In this document: positions 17,194-24,960 of the stretch, piece after piece
How positions within the stretch are numbered: position 1 is the stretch's first letter
Layout: each line of letters starts with the position of its first letter
Source of the DNA: Saprospiraceae bacterium
GTDB lineage: Bacteria; Bacteroidota; Bacteroidia; Chitinophagales; Saprospiraceae
Assembly: GCA_020628085.1 (NCBI GenBank)
Contig: JAHDFQ010000021.1
Coordinates: 1-33,772 of the forward strand
Length of the DNA stretch: 33,772 nucleotides
Direction: 5' to 3'
Made by a program: the position numbers and the translations under genes
Notes under the pieces: generated by a model
Database searches by the model: none
Seen by the model: only the letters and a program-made list of their open reading frames with translations
Told to the model about the DNA's origin: nothing

Positions 17194-17231
17194 CGCACAT
17201 GAACACTCGAAAACATACGAACCTGAACACA
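17194..17231. repeat. GAACAC-type degenerate repeat, mec-cysM gap
   Basis: GCACATGAACACTCG, then AACATACGAACCTGAACACA, occupies the gap between the cysM stop and the JAMM start. It closely resembles the copy at 25171-25195. Confidence 0.5.
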
Positions 17232-18152
17232 TTATTCTCGGTACTTAGAAGCATCATCGGCAAAGGTGGTCACTATAACACCTGAGTCAATTTGTTCAGC
17301 TACTTGTATAGCGCCAAGCAAATTAGCGGCAGCCGATGGACTAACCAGCAAACCCTCTTTTAAAGCAATTTTTTTGACTAAATCAAATGCCTCAACGGTA
17401 TCTATTTCTAAAAATTGATCGGCTACGGTTGCATCATATATTTTGGGAACAATAGCTGTTTCTAGGTGTTTCCAACCTTCTAAACCGTGCATTGGGTTAT
17501 TGGGTTCTAACGCAACAGCCGTTATATTTTTGTTGAATTGTTTTAACCCTCTCGTTGTTCCCATCAATGTTCCTGTCGTACCAAGACCTGCCACAAAATG
17601 AGTGACTTTTCCATTCGTCGCATTCCATATTTCAGGAGCGGTCGTCGTCACATGTGCTTGCCAATTGTGATCGTTGGCGTATTGGTCAGCATAATAATAT
17701 AGATCAGGATTTTCTTTATATAATTCTTTGGCTTTGAGCTGCGCACCATCTGTCCCTTCAAATTTGGATGTATAAACGATATTGACACCTAAAGATTCTA
17801 ATATTCGTTTACGTTGTTCAGAAGCATTTTCAGGTAAACAAAGTGTAATGTTAATACCCAAAGCTGCTCCAATAGAAGCATAAGCAATACCTGTGTTACC
17901 ACTTGTAGCATCTAACAATTCTTTTTCTTCTGTCAATTGTCCATTTAAAATGGCTTGCTTGATAATATTAAAAGCTGCACGGGCTTTAACACTTCCACCC
18001 AATTGTTGCCATTCTAATTTTGCAAAAATTTGAACGCCTGTTTTAGAATACACTTTATTAATGGGATACAAAGGTGTATGCCCGATCAGTTTTTCAACTT
18101 GATCTAGTCGAGCTTGTAGGTTTAATGTATGATTAGAAATTGCTAAAGTCAT
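17232..18152 (-). CDS. cysM: PLP-dependent cysteine synthase (CysM/CysK family), probably carrier-dependent
   Basis: A 306-aa fold-type II PLP enzyme. The PLP lysine is Lys56 in GGSVKARAA. The substrate loop is TSGNTGIAYA (83-92). The phosphate-binding loop is GLGTTGTLMG. VSPSAAANLLGA closes the site near the C-terminus. Cysteine synthases replace the beta substituent of O-acetylserine or O-phosphoserine with sulfur. The linked carrier, JAMM protease and activating enzyme indicate that sulfur is delivered as carrier thiocarboxylate, giving carrier-Cys, as for mycobacterial CysM. Whether O-acetyl- or O-phosphoserine is used cannot be decided here. It is the first gene of the operon, 22 nt after the second attenuator's terminator, so its transcription appears controlled by the upstream Cys leaders. 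Confidence 0.9.
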   Translation of the reverse strand: MTLAISNHTLNLQARLDQVEKLIGHTPLYPINKVYSKTGVQIFAKLEWQQLGGSVKARAAFNIIKQAILNGQLTEEKELLDATSGNTGIAYASIGAALGINITLCLPENASEQRKRILESLGVNIVYTSKFEGTDGAQLKAKELYKENPDLYYYADQYANDHNWQAHVTTTAPEIWNATNGKVTHFVAGLGTTGTLMGTTRGLKQFNKNITAVALEPNNPMHGLEGWKHLETAIVPKIYDATVADQFLEIDTVEAFDLVKKIALKEGLLVSPSAAANLLGAIQVAEQIDSGVIVTTFADDASKYRE

Positions 18153-18174
18153 GGATTTAATTTTTTACTTAAAC

Positions 18175-18212
18175 AAAAAATGCCTTTCCTGAAGGTCAAG
18201 AAAGGCATTTTT
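18175..18212 (-). terminator. Attenuator-2 terminator upstream of cysM
   Basis: A perfect 13-bp stem (18200-18212 with 18176-18188 in minus-strand RNA, 11-nt loop) is followed by a U-tract from the A-run at 18175-18180. It lies after leader peptide 2 and before the cysM start. Its 5' arm contains GCCTTTC, complementary to GAAAGGC in the leader (18257-18264). Confidence 0.9.
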
Positions 18213-18274
18213 AAATATATTTTATTTTAAAATTTAACTGTATATATAGTACAGCCGCCTTTCCTTCGGAATGG
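18200..18274 (-). promoter_or_regulatory. Attenuator 2: alternative RNA pairings after the Cys codons
   Basis: In minus-strand RNA, segment 1 (CCATTCC, 18274-18268) can pair with segment 2 (GGAAAGG, 18264-18258) around a GAA loop. Segment 2 (GGAAAGGC) can instead pair with segment 3 (GCCTTTC, 18206-18200), which is the terminator's 5' arm. A ribosome stalled on the six Cys codons (18293-18276) would cover segment 1 and favour 2:3, the antiterminator. A passing ribosome would let 1:2 and 3:4 form and stop transcription. Confidence 0.75.
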
Positions 18275-18317
18275 TACAACAGCAACAACAACAGTATAAA
18301 TTTTGAAAATGAAGCAT
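18234..18317 (-). CDS. Cys-rich leader peptide 2 (27 aa, six consecutive Cys)
   Basis: The mini-ORF starts ATG at 18317 and encodes MLHFQNLY, then six consecutive Cys (five TGT, one TGC; 18293-18276), then TIPKERRLYYIYS and TAA at 18234-18236. Leader 1 shares the CCCCCTIP segment. Unlike leader 1, this frame runs through segment 2 (GGAAAGGC encodes part of KERR) and ends in a small hairpin CTGTA...TACAG (18254-18238). A run of six cysteines ahead of a terminator and a cysteine-synthesis operon is the signature of an attenuation leader. The peptide itself probably has no function. The start codon is inferred; no Shine-Dalgarno sequence is needed in this phylum. Confidence 0.8.
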   Translation of the reverse strand: MLHFQNLYCCCCCCTIPKERRLYYIYS

Positions 18318-18338
18318 AATGATTTTAATTATGAAAAC

Positions 18339-18375
18339 AAAAAAGCCTTTCCCGCTTAGACAGGAAAGGCTTTTC
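18339..18375 (-). terminator. Attenuator-1 terminator
   Basis: A perfect 12-bp stem (18363-18374 with 18341-18352, 10-nt loop) is followed by six U from the A-run at 18339-18344 in minus-strand RNA. It sits between leader peptides 1 and 2. Its 5' arm GCCTTTCC (18370-18363) is exactly complementary to GGAAAGGC (18412-18405). Confidence 0.92.
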
Positions 18376-18422
18376 TATGAATCTATCAATTGCAAGAGTT
18401 GATTGCCTTTCCTATGGAATGG
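18363..18422 (-). promoter_or_regulatory. Attenuator 1: alternative RNA pairings overlapping the leader stop codon
   Basis: Segment 1 (CCATTCC, 18422-18416) pairs with segment 2 (GGAAAGG, 18412-18406; 6 of 7 pairs, loop ATA). Segment 2 (GGAAAGGC, 18412-18405) pairs perfectly over 8 bp with segment 3 (18370-18363). The leader stop TAG (18414-18412) overlaps segment 2. A ribosome that finishes the peptide would mask segment 2 and allow the 3:4 terminator. A ribosome stalled on the Cys codons (18438-18424) would leave segment 2 free to form the antiterminator. Confidence 0.8.
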
Positions 18423-18459
18423 TACAACAACAACAGCAAATTGAGATAAAATGATTCAT
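18412..18459 (-). CDS. Cys-rich leader peptide 1 (15 aa, five consecutive Cys)
   Basis: The mini-ORF reads MNHFISICCCCCTIP and stops at TAG. Five Cys codons (one TGC, four TGT) occupy 18438-18424. It begins about 20 nt after the likely transcription start. It is followed by the segment 1, 2, 3 and 4 pairings and a strong terminator. Ending with TIP, as leader 2's Cys run does, and sharing the ACCATTCC nucleotides, it is clearly a duplicate of leader 2. The arrangement matches classical amino-acid operon attenuation; poly-Cys leader ORFs of similar logic are known from mycobacteria. The ORF was too short for routine gene calling. Confidence 0.85.
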   Translation of the reverse strand: MNHFISICCCCCTIP

Positions 18460-18478
18460 GATATAATCTTGTTTATAT

Positions 18479-18535
18479 TACGATACAAAATTAAAGGCAA
18501 TTAAAATAGGATGCAAGTTTTTTCTAAGAAAAAAC
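18479..18535 (-). promoter_or_regulatory. Bacteroidota-type promoter of the cys leader/operon, with adjoining inverted repeat
   Basis: On the minus strand a -7 element TAATTTTG (18493-18486; consensus TAnnTTTG) lies 20 nt downstream of CTTG (18517-18514; consensus TTTG at -33, spacing 19-23). This predicts a start near 18480, about 20 nt before leader 1. An inverted repeat GTTTTTTC-TAA-GAAAAAAC (18517-18535) touches the -33 element. It could be an operator or a weak terminator for the upstream DUF2490 gene. Confidence 0.6.
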
Positions 18536-18596
18536 AATATAATATTAATAAACATGTGTTTAGCTAGGAATTGAATGTCAAAATGGACAGTTATAT

Positions 18597-19256
18597 TTAT
18601 TTCTTAAATGTATAATTCAAGGTAAATAAAATGACATCCGAAGTCAAAATAGTTTCAACATTATAAAATCGTTCATGTCTAAATCCAATTTGACATTTCA
18701 ACGTTTGAAAAATCTTCCAATTGACACCTACATCTAACCGAATCCGATGTAACTCGTTGAGTTGATTGAACTGAAAAAATGGTTCAACCATGAAAAACGG
18801 AATCACTTTTTTATTGATTGTATAATGTGCTTCAATCTGATTTCGAATAAAATCTTGATTTGGAGCATTAATATCTGTCCCATAATGCATGCGTACTCGA
18901 TTTTTAAAAAATAAGGGGCGATTTTTTTTTAGGGTGTAAACCGCATCGAAGAACAACCAATATTGTTCTGGACGATCAGGAATAAATCGGGTTCGTTGAA
19001 GGAATTGAAAATACCATTTATTATTGGGTTTATACGTAGTAGATACATCAACGAATGTCATTTTGTATTCCTTATAAAAATCAGTTGTTCCAAAAAGTGT
19101 TCCTTTTGTGTGCAAACGCCACTTTGGTTTGATTGGAATACTAATTCCTGCTGTAGTCCAAGATTCATATAAACGAGTCTGATCTTGCGAAAATCCAGTA
19201 CGAATAGACAATAGAAAAAGTATAAAAAGTAGCGGAAATATTTTCGAGCAATTCAA
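18597..19256 (-). CDS. DUF2490-type outer-membrane beta-barrel-like protein
   Basis: A 219-aa exported protein with the signal peptide NCSKIFPLLFILFLLSIRTGFSQ. The frame has no ATG; TTG at 19256 is the only sensible start, and no in-frame ATG lies upstream. The mature part alternates aromatic and polar residues in amphipathic strands (KWYFQFLQRTRFIPDR, YWLFFDAVYTLKKN, PFFMVEPFFQFNQLNELHRIRLDVGVNWKI) and ends in LFTLNYTFKK, as outer-membrane barrels do. This matches the DUF2490 family, whose function is unknown. It lies upstream of the cys leader on the same strand, with only the weak GTTTTTTC/GAAAAAAC hairpin between. Confidence 0.8.
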   Translation of the reverse strand: MNCSKIFPLLFILFLLSIRTGFSQDQTRLYESWTTAGISIPIKPKWRLHTKGTLFGTTDFYKEYKMTFVDVSTTYKPNNKWYFQFLQRTRFIPDRPEQYWLFFDAVYTLKKNRPLFFKNRVRMHYGTDINAPNQDFIRNQIEAHYTINKKVIPFFMVEPFFQFNQLNELHRIRLDVGVNWKIFQTLKCQIGFRHERFYNVETILTSDVILFTLNYTFKK

Positions 19257-19505
19257 AATATTAATATTAGTAGTAATTACGATGTGTTTATGTTTGAAAT
19301 AAAAATATTTTTTATATCAAAAAAAAATACATTTTTTTAAAATTAAATATGTAACAATAAATTTACGATTTTTTTTCTAATTCAGTAAAATGGAATACTT
19401 TTTGTAAGTATAATGTTAAGTGCTTACTGAAATTGAATTAGATATATTTCTCTTTTTGTAAGTCATTGAATTTTAGTATTTTAAAGTATTCTCTCTCGAA
19501 AAAGC
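19257..19505. other. AT-rich gap between ftsK and DUF2490 genes
   Basis: Within the 322-nt gap, besides the ftsK terminator, I see only AT-rich sequence with A- and T-runs. It must hold the DUF2490 promoter, but I find no clear TTTG/TAnnTTTG pair on the minus strand and no ORF. Confidence 0.4.
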
Positions 19506-19540
19506 CAAAAAAAAACCTAGCAGACTTGTCTGCTAGGTTA
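19506..19540 (-). terminator. Intrinsic terminator of ftsK
   Basis: Stem AACCTAGCAGA / TCTGCTAGGTT (19514-19524 with 19529-19539, loop CTTG) with a nine-base A-run on the plus strand gives a U-tract for minus-strand RNA. It is 39 nt past the ftsK stop. Confidence 0.9.
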
Positions 19541-19578
19541 TAATCATTTACCTTATGAAAATCATAAGGATTTGCCTC

Positions 19579-22101
19579 CTATTTCCTATTTCTTATATCT
19601 TCCAAATACCGTTCCAATTCTACTTCATTGAAAATTAAAACTTCTCTGGCTTTACTTCCTTCACTCGCTCCAACAATGCCTAATGCTTCCATTTGATCCA
19701 TAATTCGACCAGCACGATTGTAACCTAATTTGAGTCGTCTTTGAAGCATTGAAGTGGAACCGTGCTGATTGGAAACTACTAAACGAGCAGCATCTTCAAA
19801 GTTCTCATCGAGTTCTGAAAGTTTCAGCCCGCTCTTGGCATGAACCTCGTCATCACCATGAAATTCGGGTAAGAAAAAGGGAACTGGATATCCCTGTTGA
19901 TTGGCTATATGATTAATAACATCTTCTACTTCTGGCGTGTCTACAAATGCACATTGCAAACGCAATAAATCACTTCCAAAGGATAACAACATATCCCCAC
20001 GTCCAATTAATTGATCTGCACCACCAGCATCAATAATCGTTCTAGAATCCACTTTTGCTGTTACTTTAAAGGCCAGACGTGCAGGGAAATTGGCTTTAAT
20101 CACACCCGTAATAATATTGACCGAAGGACGCTGTGTTGCAATAATCAGGTGAATCCCTACGGCACGTGATAACTGCGCCAAACGAGCAATGGGCAACTCG
20201 ACTTCTTTGCCAGCCGTCATAATTAAATCAGCAAACTCATCAATGACCAATACAATAAATGGCATAAAACGATGTCCTTTCTCTGGATTGAGTCGTCGTG
20301 CCACAAATTTATTATTGTATTCTCGAATATTACGAGCATGTGCTTTTTTCAACAGATCATATCGCTGATCCATTTCTATGGTCAAAGAGTTGAGTGTATG
20401 AACCGCCTTAGTCGTATCCGTAACAATGGGTTCATCCAGACCAGGTAAATATGCTAAAAAGTGATTTTCTAATTTACTATATGGAAAAAGCTCTACCTTT
20501 TTAGGATCAATTAATACCAATTTAACCTGAGACGGGTGCTTTTTATACAACAACGACATGATAATCGTATTGATACCAACCGACTTACCTTGTCCTGTCG
20601 CACCTGCAATTAATAAGTGAGGCATTTTTGCTAAATCTGCCACAAAGACTTCATTCGCAATCGTTTTACCCAGAGCAATGGGCAAATCCATTTTGGCATT
20701 TTTAAATTTATCGTGTGATAATACTTCCTTCAGCGACACCATTTGTGGTTTTCGATTCGGCACCTCAATACCAATTGTTCCTTTTCCAGGAATGGGTGCA
20801 ATGATACGAATTCCTAATGCTGCCAGACTTAGTGCAATATCATCTTCTAAGTTCTTAATTTTAGAAATACGAACACCAGGTGCAGGAATGATTTCATACA
20901 ACGTTACCGTTGGACCAATTGTCGCTTTGATTTTCGTAATTTCTATTTTATAATTTAATAAAGTCTCAATAATTTGATCTTTATTCGCTTCCAATTCTAC
21001 TCGATCAATTTCTACTTTTTGATCGCTATAATCCAGTAAAAGTGGCATTACAGGATGCACATAAGATGATAAATCGAGTGTTGGATCATACGGTTCTGAA
21101 TGTGAAGTATTTTCAGTTTCAATTGCAATAGGAGAAGTGGGTGTTGCACCTGCTGGTACAGCAATTTCTAATGTGGATTCACCGTCATTGATTGATTCTC
21201 CTGTTTTATCTAACTCAATAGACAATTGTTCACCTGTTTTAATGGGTTCACCATCCAATTCTACAGCTGGGTTGGGAATACTAATTTCTAGTTCATCAGA
21301 GGCAATAGGCTTTTTAAATGCATGACTTGGACGAAGTGTTCCCGTTGAGGTTTCTACAGGTAGAGCCTTCTTAGCAGCTTCAGCTTTTTCTAGTGCAAGA
21401 GCAGCAGCTTTTGCCTCTTTCGCTTTAGCAGCTTTTTGAATAGCCAATTTACGTGCATCTCGTTTGCTTAAACGTCCGTTGAGCCAATCTGAAATATGAT
21501 TTTTAGTATCTTTAAATAGATTGTCCCAAGTCAATTCATTAAAATTAGGATTATATACCCAAGTCAAAACGCCAGCTAGCATAGCAATCAAAAGAGCAAT
21601 CATTCCTGCTGTTCCTACAAACCCAACAATCCAATCGGATATATTTTTACCAACAGACCCACCCCATGGAAATTCGTAGGATCGAAAAACAAATCCAAAG
21701 AAAATTGATAAAAATAGCATTATAATGAGTGGCGTACGGATCATGTTCCAGTAGGTACTAAATCCTCTTCCTTTTATTTTTTGAACGCCAACAATACCTA
21801 AAACATAAACGACAATAAAAGAGGAGAATCCAAAAAACCAATAAAAGAATCCATTAGAAACAATAGCGCCCAAACGTCCGAGCCAGTTTGCCATTTCAAA
21901 TTCACTATGTGTCAATAATTCCCAAGAAAAGCGTAATACCTTATCTTGATCGACTTTCCATGTGAATAGATATGATGTAAAAGCAATGAGAAGGTAGAAA
22001 GCTGCAAGAAGACAAATTATTCCCATCAGTTTAGGAATACGGTCGTCTTTGAACACCTTCAATGATAATTGACTTCCCTTTTTTCGTTTCAATTTTGCCA
22101 T
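19579..22101 (-). CDS. ftsK: DNA translocase FtsK/SpoIIIE
   Basis: An 840-aa septal DNA pump that moves chromosome dimers and terminus DNA during division. The N-terminal ~190 residues hold four to five TM helices. A charged Ala/Lys/Glu linker (about 200-345) follows. The motor has the Walker A motif AGATGQGKS and Walker B VLVIDEFADL, then LIIATQRPSVNIITGVIKANFPARLAFKV and DAGGADQLIGRGDML. The C-terminal winged-helix gamma domain (AARLVVSNQHGSTSMLQRRLKLGYNRAGRIMDQME) should read polar DNA signals and contact XerD. Length is typical of Bacteroidota FtsK, which has a short linker. Monocistronic. Confidence 0.97.
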   Translation of the reverse strand: MAKLKRKKGSQLSLKVFKDDRIPKLMGIICLLAAFYLLIAFTSYLFTWKVDQDKVLRFSWELLTHSEFEMANWLGRLGAIVSNGFFYWFFGFSSFIVVYVLGIVGVQKIKGRGFSTYWNMIRTPLIIMLFLSIFFGFVFRSYEFPWGGSVGKNISDWIVGFVGTAGMIALLIAMLAGVLTWVYNPNFNELTWDNLFKDTKNHISDWLNGRLSKRDARKLAIQKAAKAKEAKAAALALEKAEAAKKALPVETSTGTLRPSHAFKKPIASDELEISIPNPAVELDGEPIKTGEQLSIELDKTGESINDGESTLEIAVPAGATPTSPIAIETENTSHSEPYDPTLDLSSYVHPVMPLLLDYSDQKVEIDRVELEANKDQIIETLLNYKIEITKIKATIGPTVTLYEIIPAPGVRISKIKNLEDDIALSLAALGIRIIAPIPGKGTIGIEVPNRKPQMVSLKEVLSHDKFKNAKMDLPIALGKTIANEVFVADLAKMPHLLIAGATGQGKSVGINTIIMSLLYKKHPSQVKLVLIDPKKVELFPYSKLENHFLAYLPGLDEPIVTDTTKAVHTLNSLTIEMDQRYDLLKKAHARNIREYNNKFVARRLNPEKGHRFMPFIVLVIDEFADLIMTAGKEVELPIARLAQLSRAVGIHLIIATQRPSVNIITGVIKANFPARLAFKVTAKVDSRTIIDAGGADQLIGRGDMLLSFGSDLLRLQCAFVDTPEVEDVINHIANQQGYPVPFFLPEFHGDDEVHAKSGLKLSELDENFEDAARLVVSNQHGSTSMLQRRLKLGYNRAGRIMDQMEALGIVGASEGSKAREVLIFNEVELERYLEDIRNRK

Positions 22102-22494
22102 GTATGTATGCGGGATTTAGTACTAATTTGTATGTAGCTTGTTACGAATAAGTACTTCTAAGTGTTTCTCTAAAGTAACAGTGTTTAGTGATAGGTCAAT
22201 GATGACCAATTTCTTGCCGAACCCTTAAACACGCTTTGTCTGTTTATAAAAAATAGAACGCAAGTTAATAATTATTTAAAGATGGTTAAAAAGATATATG
22301 TATTTTATTTTGAATAATAGAAAGAAGTATAGTTAACATATGATCTTTAGTATTTTTTATACAAAATTATTCATATACATTTTTAGTTCTTTTTTGGTAA
22401 TAATGTTTTGTTTGATATAGTTGTTTAAATATTTTATTGTATTTTTCAGCTGTATATTAAAATAAAATATTTTCTTACTTGAAAAAATAAGTAC
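22102..22494. other. Intergenic region between divergent ftsK and GMC genes
   Basis: The 393-nt gap is strongly AT-rich. The only structure I see is a small hairpin GGTCA-ATGA-TGACC at 22195-22208. It should contain both divergent promoters, but no convincing TTTG/TAnnTTTG pair is present. No ORF or RNA gene recognised. Confidence 0.4.
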
Positions 22495-24207
22495 ATGCCA
22501 TTATTTGATGATAAAAGCCCAATGGAATACGACGCTATTGTTGTAGGAACAGGAATAAGTGGTGGTTGGGCTGCTAAAGAATTGTGTGAGAAAGGCTTAA
22601 AAACACTTGTTTTAGAACGTGGTCGTAATGTCACTCATATTAAGGACTACACAACCATGAACGATGATCCGTGGGATTTACCTAATAACGATCGTCCTTC
22701 TCAGGAAATGTTAAAAGACTATCCTAAACAAAAAAGAACAGGATATACGGTGCGACCAAGTCATGTGCATTGGTTTGTAAAAGACACGGAGCATCCCTAT
22801 TTTGAAGAACCTAATTCTCGGTTTGACTGGATTCGAGGCTACCATGTTGGTGGACGTTCGATTGTTTGGGGTCGGCAGAGCTATCGTTGGGCTGATCTCG
22901 ATTTTGAAGCAAACGCAAAAGAGGGAATTGGTGTAGATTGGCCTATTCGTTACAAAGATATTAAGCCTTGGTACGATTATGTGGAACGCTTTGTAGGGAT
23001 TAGCGGTCAAAAAGAAGGATTGCCACAGTTACCAGATGGAGAGTTTCTAAAACCAATGGAACTCAATTGTGTAGAAGAAAAATTTAGAGATAGTATTAAA
23101 TCTAACTTTAAAGAACGAACTCTAACCATTGGTCGCACGGCACATATTACGGAGGGTACAAAAGGGAATCGGGGAACATGCCAATCTCGAAACCGATGTA
23201 TGCGTGGCTGCCCTTACGGGGCTTATTTTAGTAGTAATAGTTCAACTTTACCTGCTGCGGAGGCGACGGGCAATATGACGTTACGTCCTGATTCTGTGGT
23301 ATACGAGGTCGTTTATGATAATAAAACAGGAAAAGCATCTGGGGTTCGAATTAAAGATGCCAATACAAAAGAAGTAATGGAGTTTAAAGCAAAAATTATT
23401 TTTTTAAATGCTTCCGCTATTGCTTCTACTTGGATTTTAATGAACTCCAAATCAGATCGTTTCCCGAATGGAATGGGAAATTTAAGTGGCGAATTAGGAC
23501 ATAATATTATGGATCACCATTTTAAGGTGACAGCAAGTGCTAGTGTTGAAGGTTTTGAAGATAAATATTATAAAGGTCGTCGCCCGAATGGATTTTATAT
23601 TCCACGATTTAGGAATCTGGGTGATGCGGCAACCAAAAAAGATTTTCTTCGAGGATATGGGTATCAAGGTGGTGCAAGTCGTGAAAATTGGATGCGTGGC
23701 GTTGCAGAATTGAATATTGGCGGAAATTTTAAAGACGATCTATTTAAACCAGGATCTTGGCGTATTGGAATGAATGCATTCGGTGAAATACTACCTTACC
23801 ACGATAATAAAATGATACTCAATTATGAAAAATTAGATCAATGGGGATTACCAACCATAACTTTCAACACTGTATTGAAGGAGAACGAAATGGCGATGCG
23901 GAAAGATATGGCCATCGCTGGTGCGGAAATGATGGAAGCGGCTGGTTTCAAAGATGTTCGCACCAATGACGATAACTACGGAATTGGATTAGGTATCCAT
24001 GAAATGGGAACAGCTCGAATGGGGAATGATCCCAAAACCTCCGTTTTAAATCGCTGGAATCAAATCCACGAAGTCAAAAATGTGTTCGTTACCGATGGAG
24101 CCTGCATGACCTCAGCTGCCTGCGTTAACCCGTCATTGACTTACATGGCATTGACTGCTCGTGCAGTTGATTTTGCTGTAAAGGAATTGAATAAAAGAAA
24201 TTTGTAA
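22495..24207 (+). CDS. GMC-family FAD oxidoreductase, catalytic subunit (glucoside/glucose dehydrogenase type)
   Basis: A 570-aa flavoprotein without a signal peptide. The FAD Rossmann motif is GTGISGG (Gly18-x-Gly20-xx-Gly23), with LVLERG ending the second strand. The C-terminal catalytic region has GIHEMGTARMG (His base) and CVNPSLTYMALTARAV (Asn). Cys229, Cys235 and Cys239 in GTCQSRNRCMRGCPYG match the cysteine cluster of bacterial GMC dehydrogenases such as Burkholderia FAD-glucose dehydrogenase, where it binds a [3Fe-4S] centre. Such subunits are exported folded by hitch-hiking on a Tat-signal small subunit, and the next gene encodes one. Substrate likely a sugar or glycoside; no cytochrome subunit is in the window. 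Confidence 0.9.
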   Translation: MPLFDDKSPMEYDAIVVGTGISGGWAAKELCEKGLKTLVLERGRNVTHIKDYTTMNDDPWDLPNNDRPSQEMLKDYPKQKRTGYTVRPSHVHWFVKDTEHPYFEEPNSRFDWIRGYHVGGRSIVWGRQSYRWADLDFEANAKEGIGVDWPIRYKDIKPWYDYVERFVGISGQKEGLPQLPDGEFLKPMELNCVEEKFRDSIKSNFKERTLTIGRTAHITEGTKGNRGTCQSRNRCMRGCPYGAYFSSNSSTLPAAEATGNMTLRPDSVVYEVVYDNKTGKASGVRIKDANTKEVMEFKAKIIFLNASAIASTWILMNSKSDRFPNGMGNLSGELGHNIMDHHFKVTASASVEGFEDKYYKGRRPNGFYIPRFRNLGDAATKKDFLRGYGYQGGASRENWMRGVAELNIGGNFKDDLFKPGSWRIGMNAFGEILPYHDNKMILNYEKLDQWGLPTITFNTVLKENEMAMRKDMAIAGAEMMEAAGFKDVRTNDDNYGIGLGIHEMGTARMGNDPKTSVLNRWNQIHEVKNVFVTDGACMTSAACVNPSLTYMALTARAVDFAVKELNKRNL

Positions 24208-24306
24208 GATCGTGCTCAAGCTTGCCTGCTGCAAGCAGGTGTTCTTGTTCTAAGCGGCATTCGCACGAGAACACATGAACACGTTAGCACAAGCGCACGT
24301 TAAAAA
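24208..24306. repeat. GAACAC/GTGTTC repeat cluster with CCTGCTGCAAGCAGG palindrome, GMC-subunit 3 gap
   Basis: Almost the whole 108-nt gap consists of GAACAC/GTGTTC, GCACG and ACACATGAACACGTTAGCAC words. The palindromic core CCTGCTGCAAGCAGG is at 24224-24238. Confidence 0.6.
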
Positions 24307-24315
24307 AAATAAAAA

Positions 24316-24960
24316 ATGGATCGTAGAAAAGCTATAAAAACAATAAGTATTGGAGCAGGAATCACCATTTCAATGGGTGCATTAATGACTACTTTTTCTG
24401 CTTGTCAAGAAGAAGCAAGAACGATGACAGACGGCTGGGAAGCTAGTTTTTTAGATCAACAAGACGCTATTTTATTGGATGAATTGACAGATATTATTCT
24501 ACCGCCAACCGATACACCTGGTGCGAAAGAGGCGCACGTTATTCGATATGTAGATCAAATTATTGGGAATGTTTATAAAGCCAAGGATCAAATTGCTTTT
24601 AACGAAGGTATAGCTGCGTTCAAGGCAAAGGTGAAAGCGAAATACCATATCGAACCATATAAAGCCAGTCGAGAACAACTTGAACAGACATTTGCAACAC
24701 ACTTAAAATCACTGACAGACGAAAAAATTGACAATATCAAGAAAAGTAGTGTTCAACCATATAGTAAAGATATTGATGAACGCTCAGGAGAACGCAATGT
24801 ACTGGACGAATTTGTCTACTCGTTCTATAGATTAACTATTGCAGGCTATTATGGTAGTCAACTCATTGGAACAGAACATTTAGTCTATGCTCCTGTACCA
24901 GGGCCTTATCAAGGTTGTATTCCTCTTGAGGAGACTAACGGGATTTCGTGGGCATTGTAG
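24316..24960 (+). CDS. Gluconate 2-dehydrogenase subunit 3 family protein (Tat-signal small subunit)
   Basis: A 214-aa protein beginning MDRRKAIKTISIGAGITISMG, a twin-arginine signal (Arg3-Arg4), with TTFSACQ nearby that could also be a lipobox. The mature region LDQQDAILLDELTDIILPPTDTPGAKEA is the hallmark of the gluconate 2-dehydrogenase subunit 3 family, also called the gamma subunit of FAD-dependent sugar dehydrogenases. GYYGSQLIGTEHLVYAPVPGPYQGCIP ends the domain. In characterised systems this subunit carries the GMC partner through the Tat translocon and stabilises it. Gene order directly after the GMC gene fits that role. Confidence 0.9.
   Translation: MDRRKAIKTISIGAGITISMGALMTTFSACQEEARTMTDGWEASFLDQQDAILLDELTDIILPPTDTPGAKEAHVIRYVDQIIGNVYKAKDQIAFNEGIAAFKAKVKAKYHIEPYKASREQLEQTFATHLKSLTDEKIDNIKKSSVQPYSKDIDERSGERNVLDEFVYSFYRLTIAGYYGSQLIGTEHLVYAPVPGPYQGCIPLEETNGISWAL

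Noticed and set aside
18234-18459. Cys runs as chance products of a CAA/ACA-type trinucleotide repeat
   Set aside because: The ACAACAACA-like tract could arise by slippage, but two independent in-frame ORFs each with start, stop, matched pairing segments and a terminator ahead of a cysteine operon make chance unlikely.
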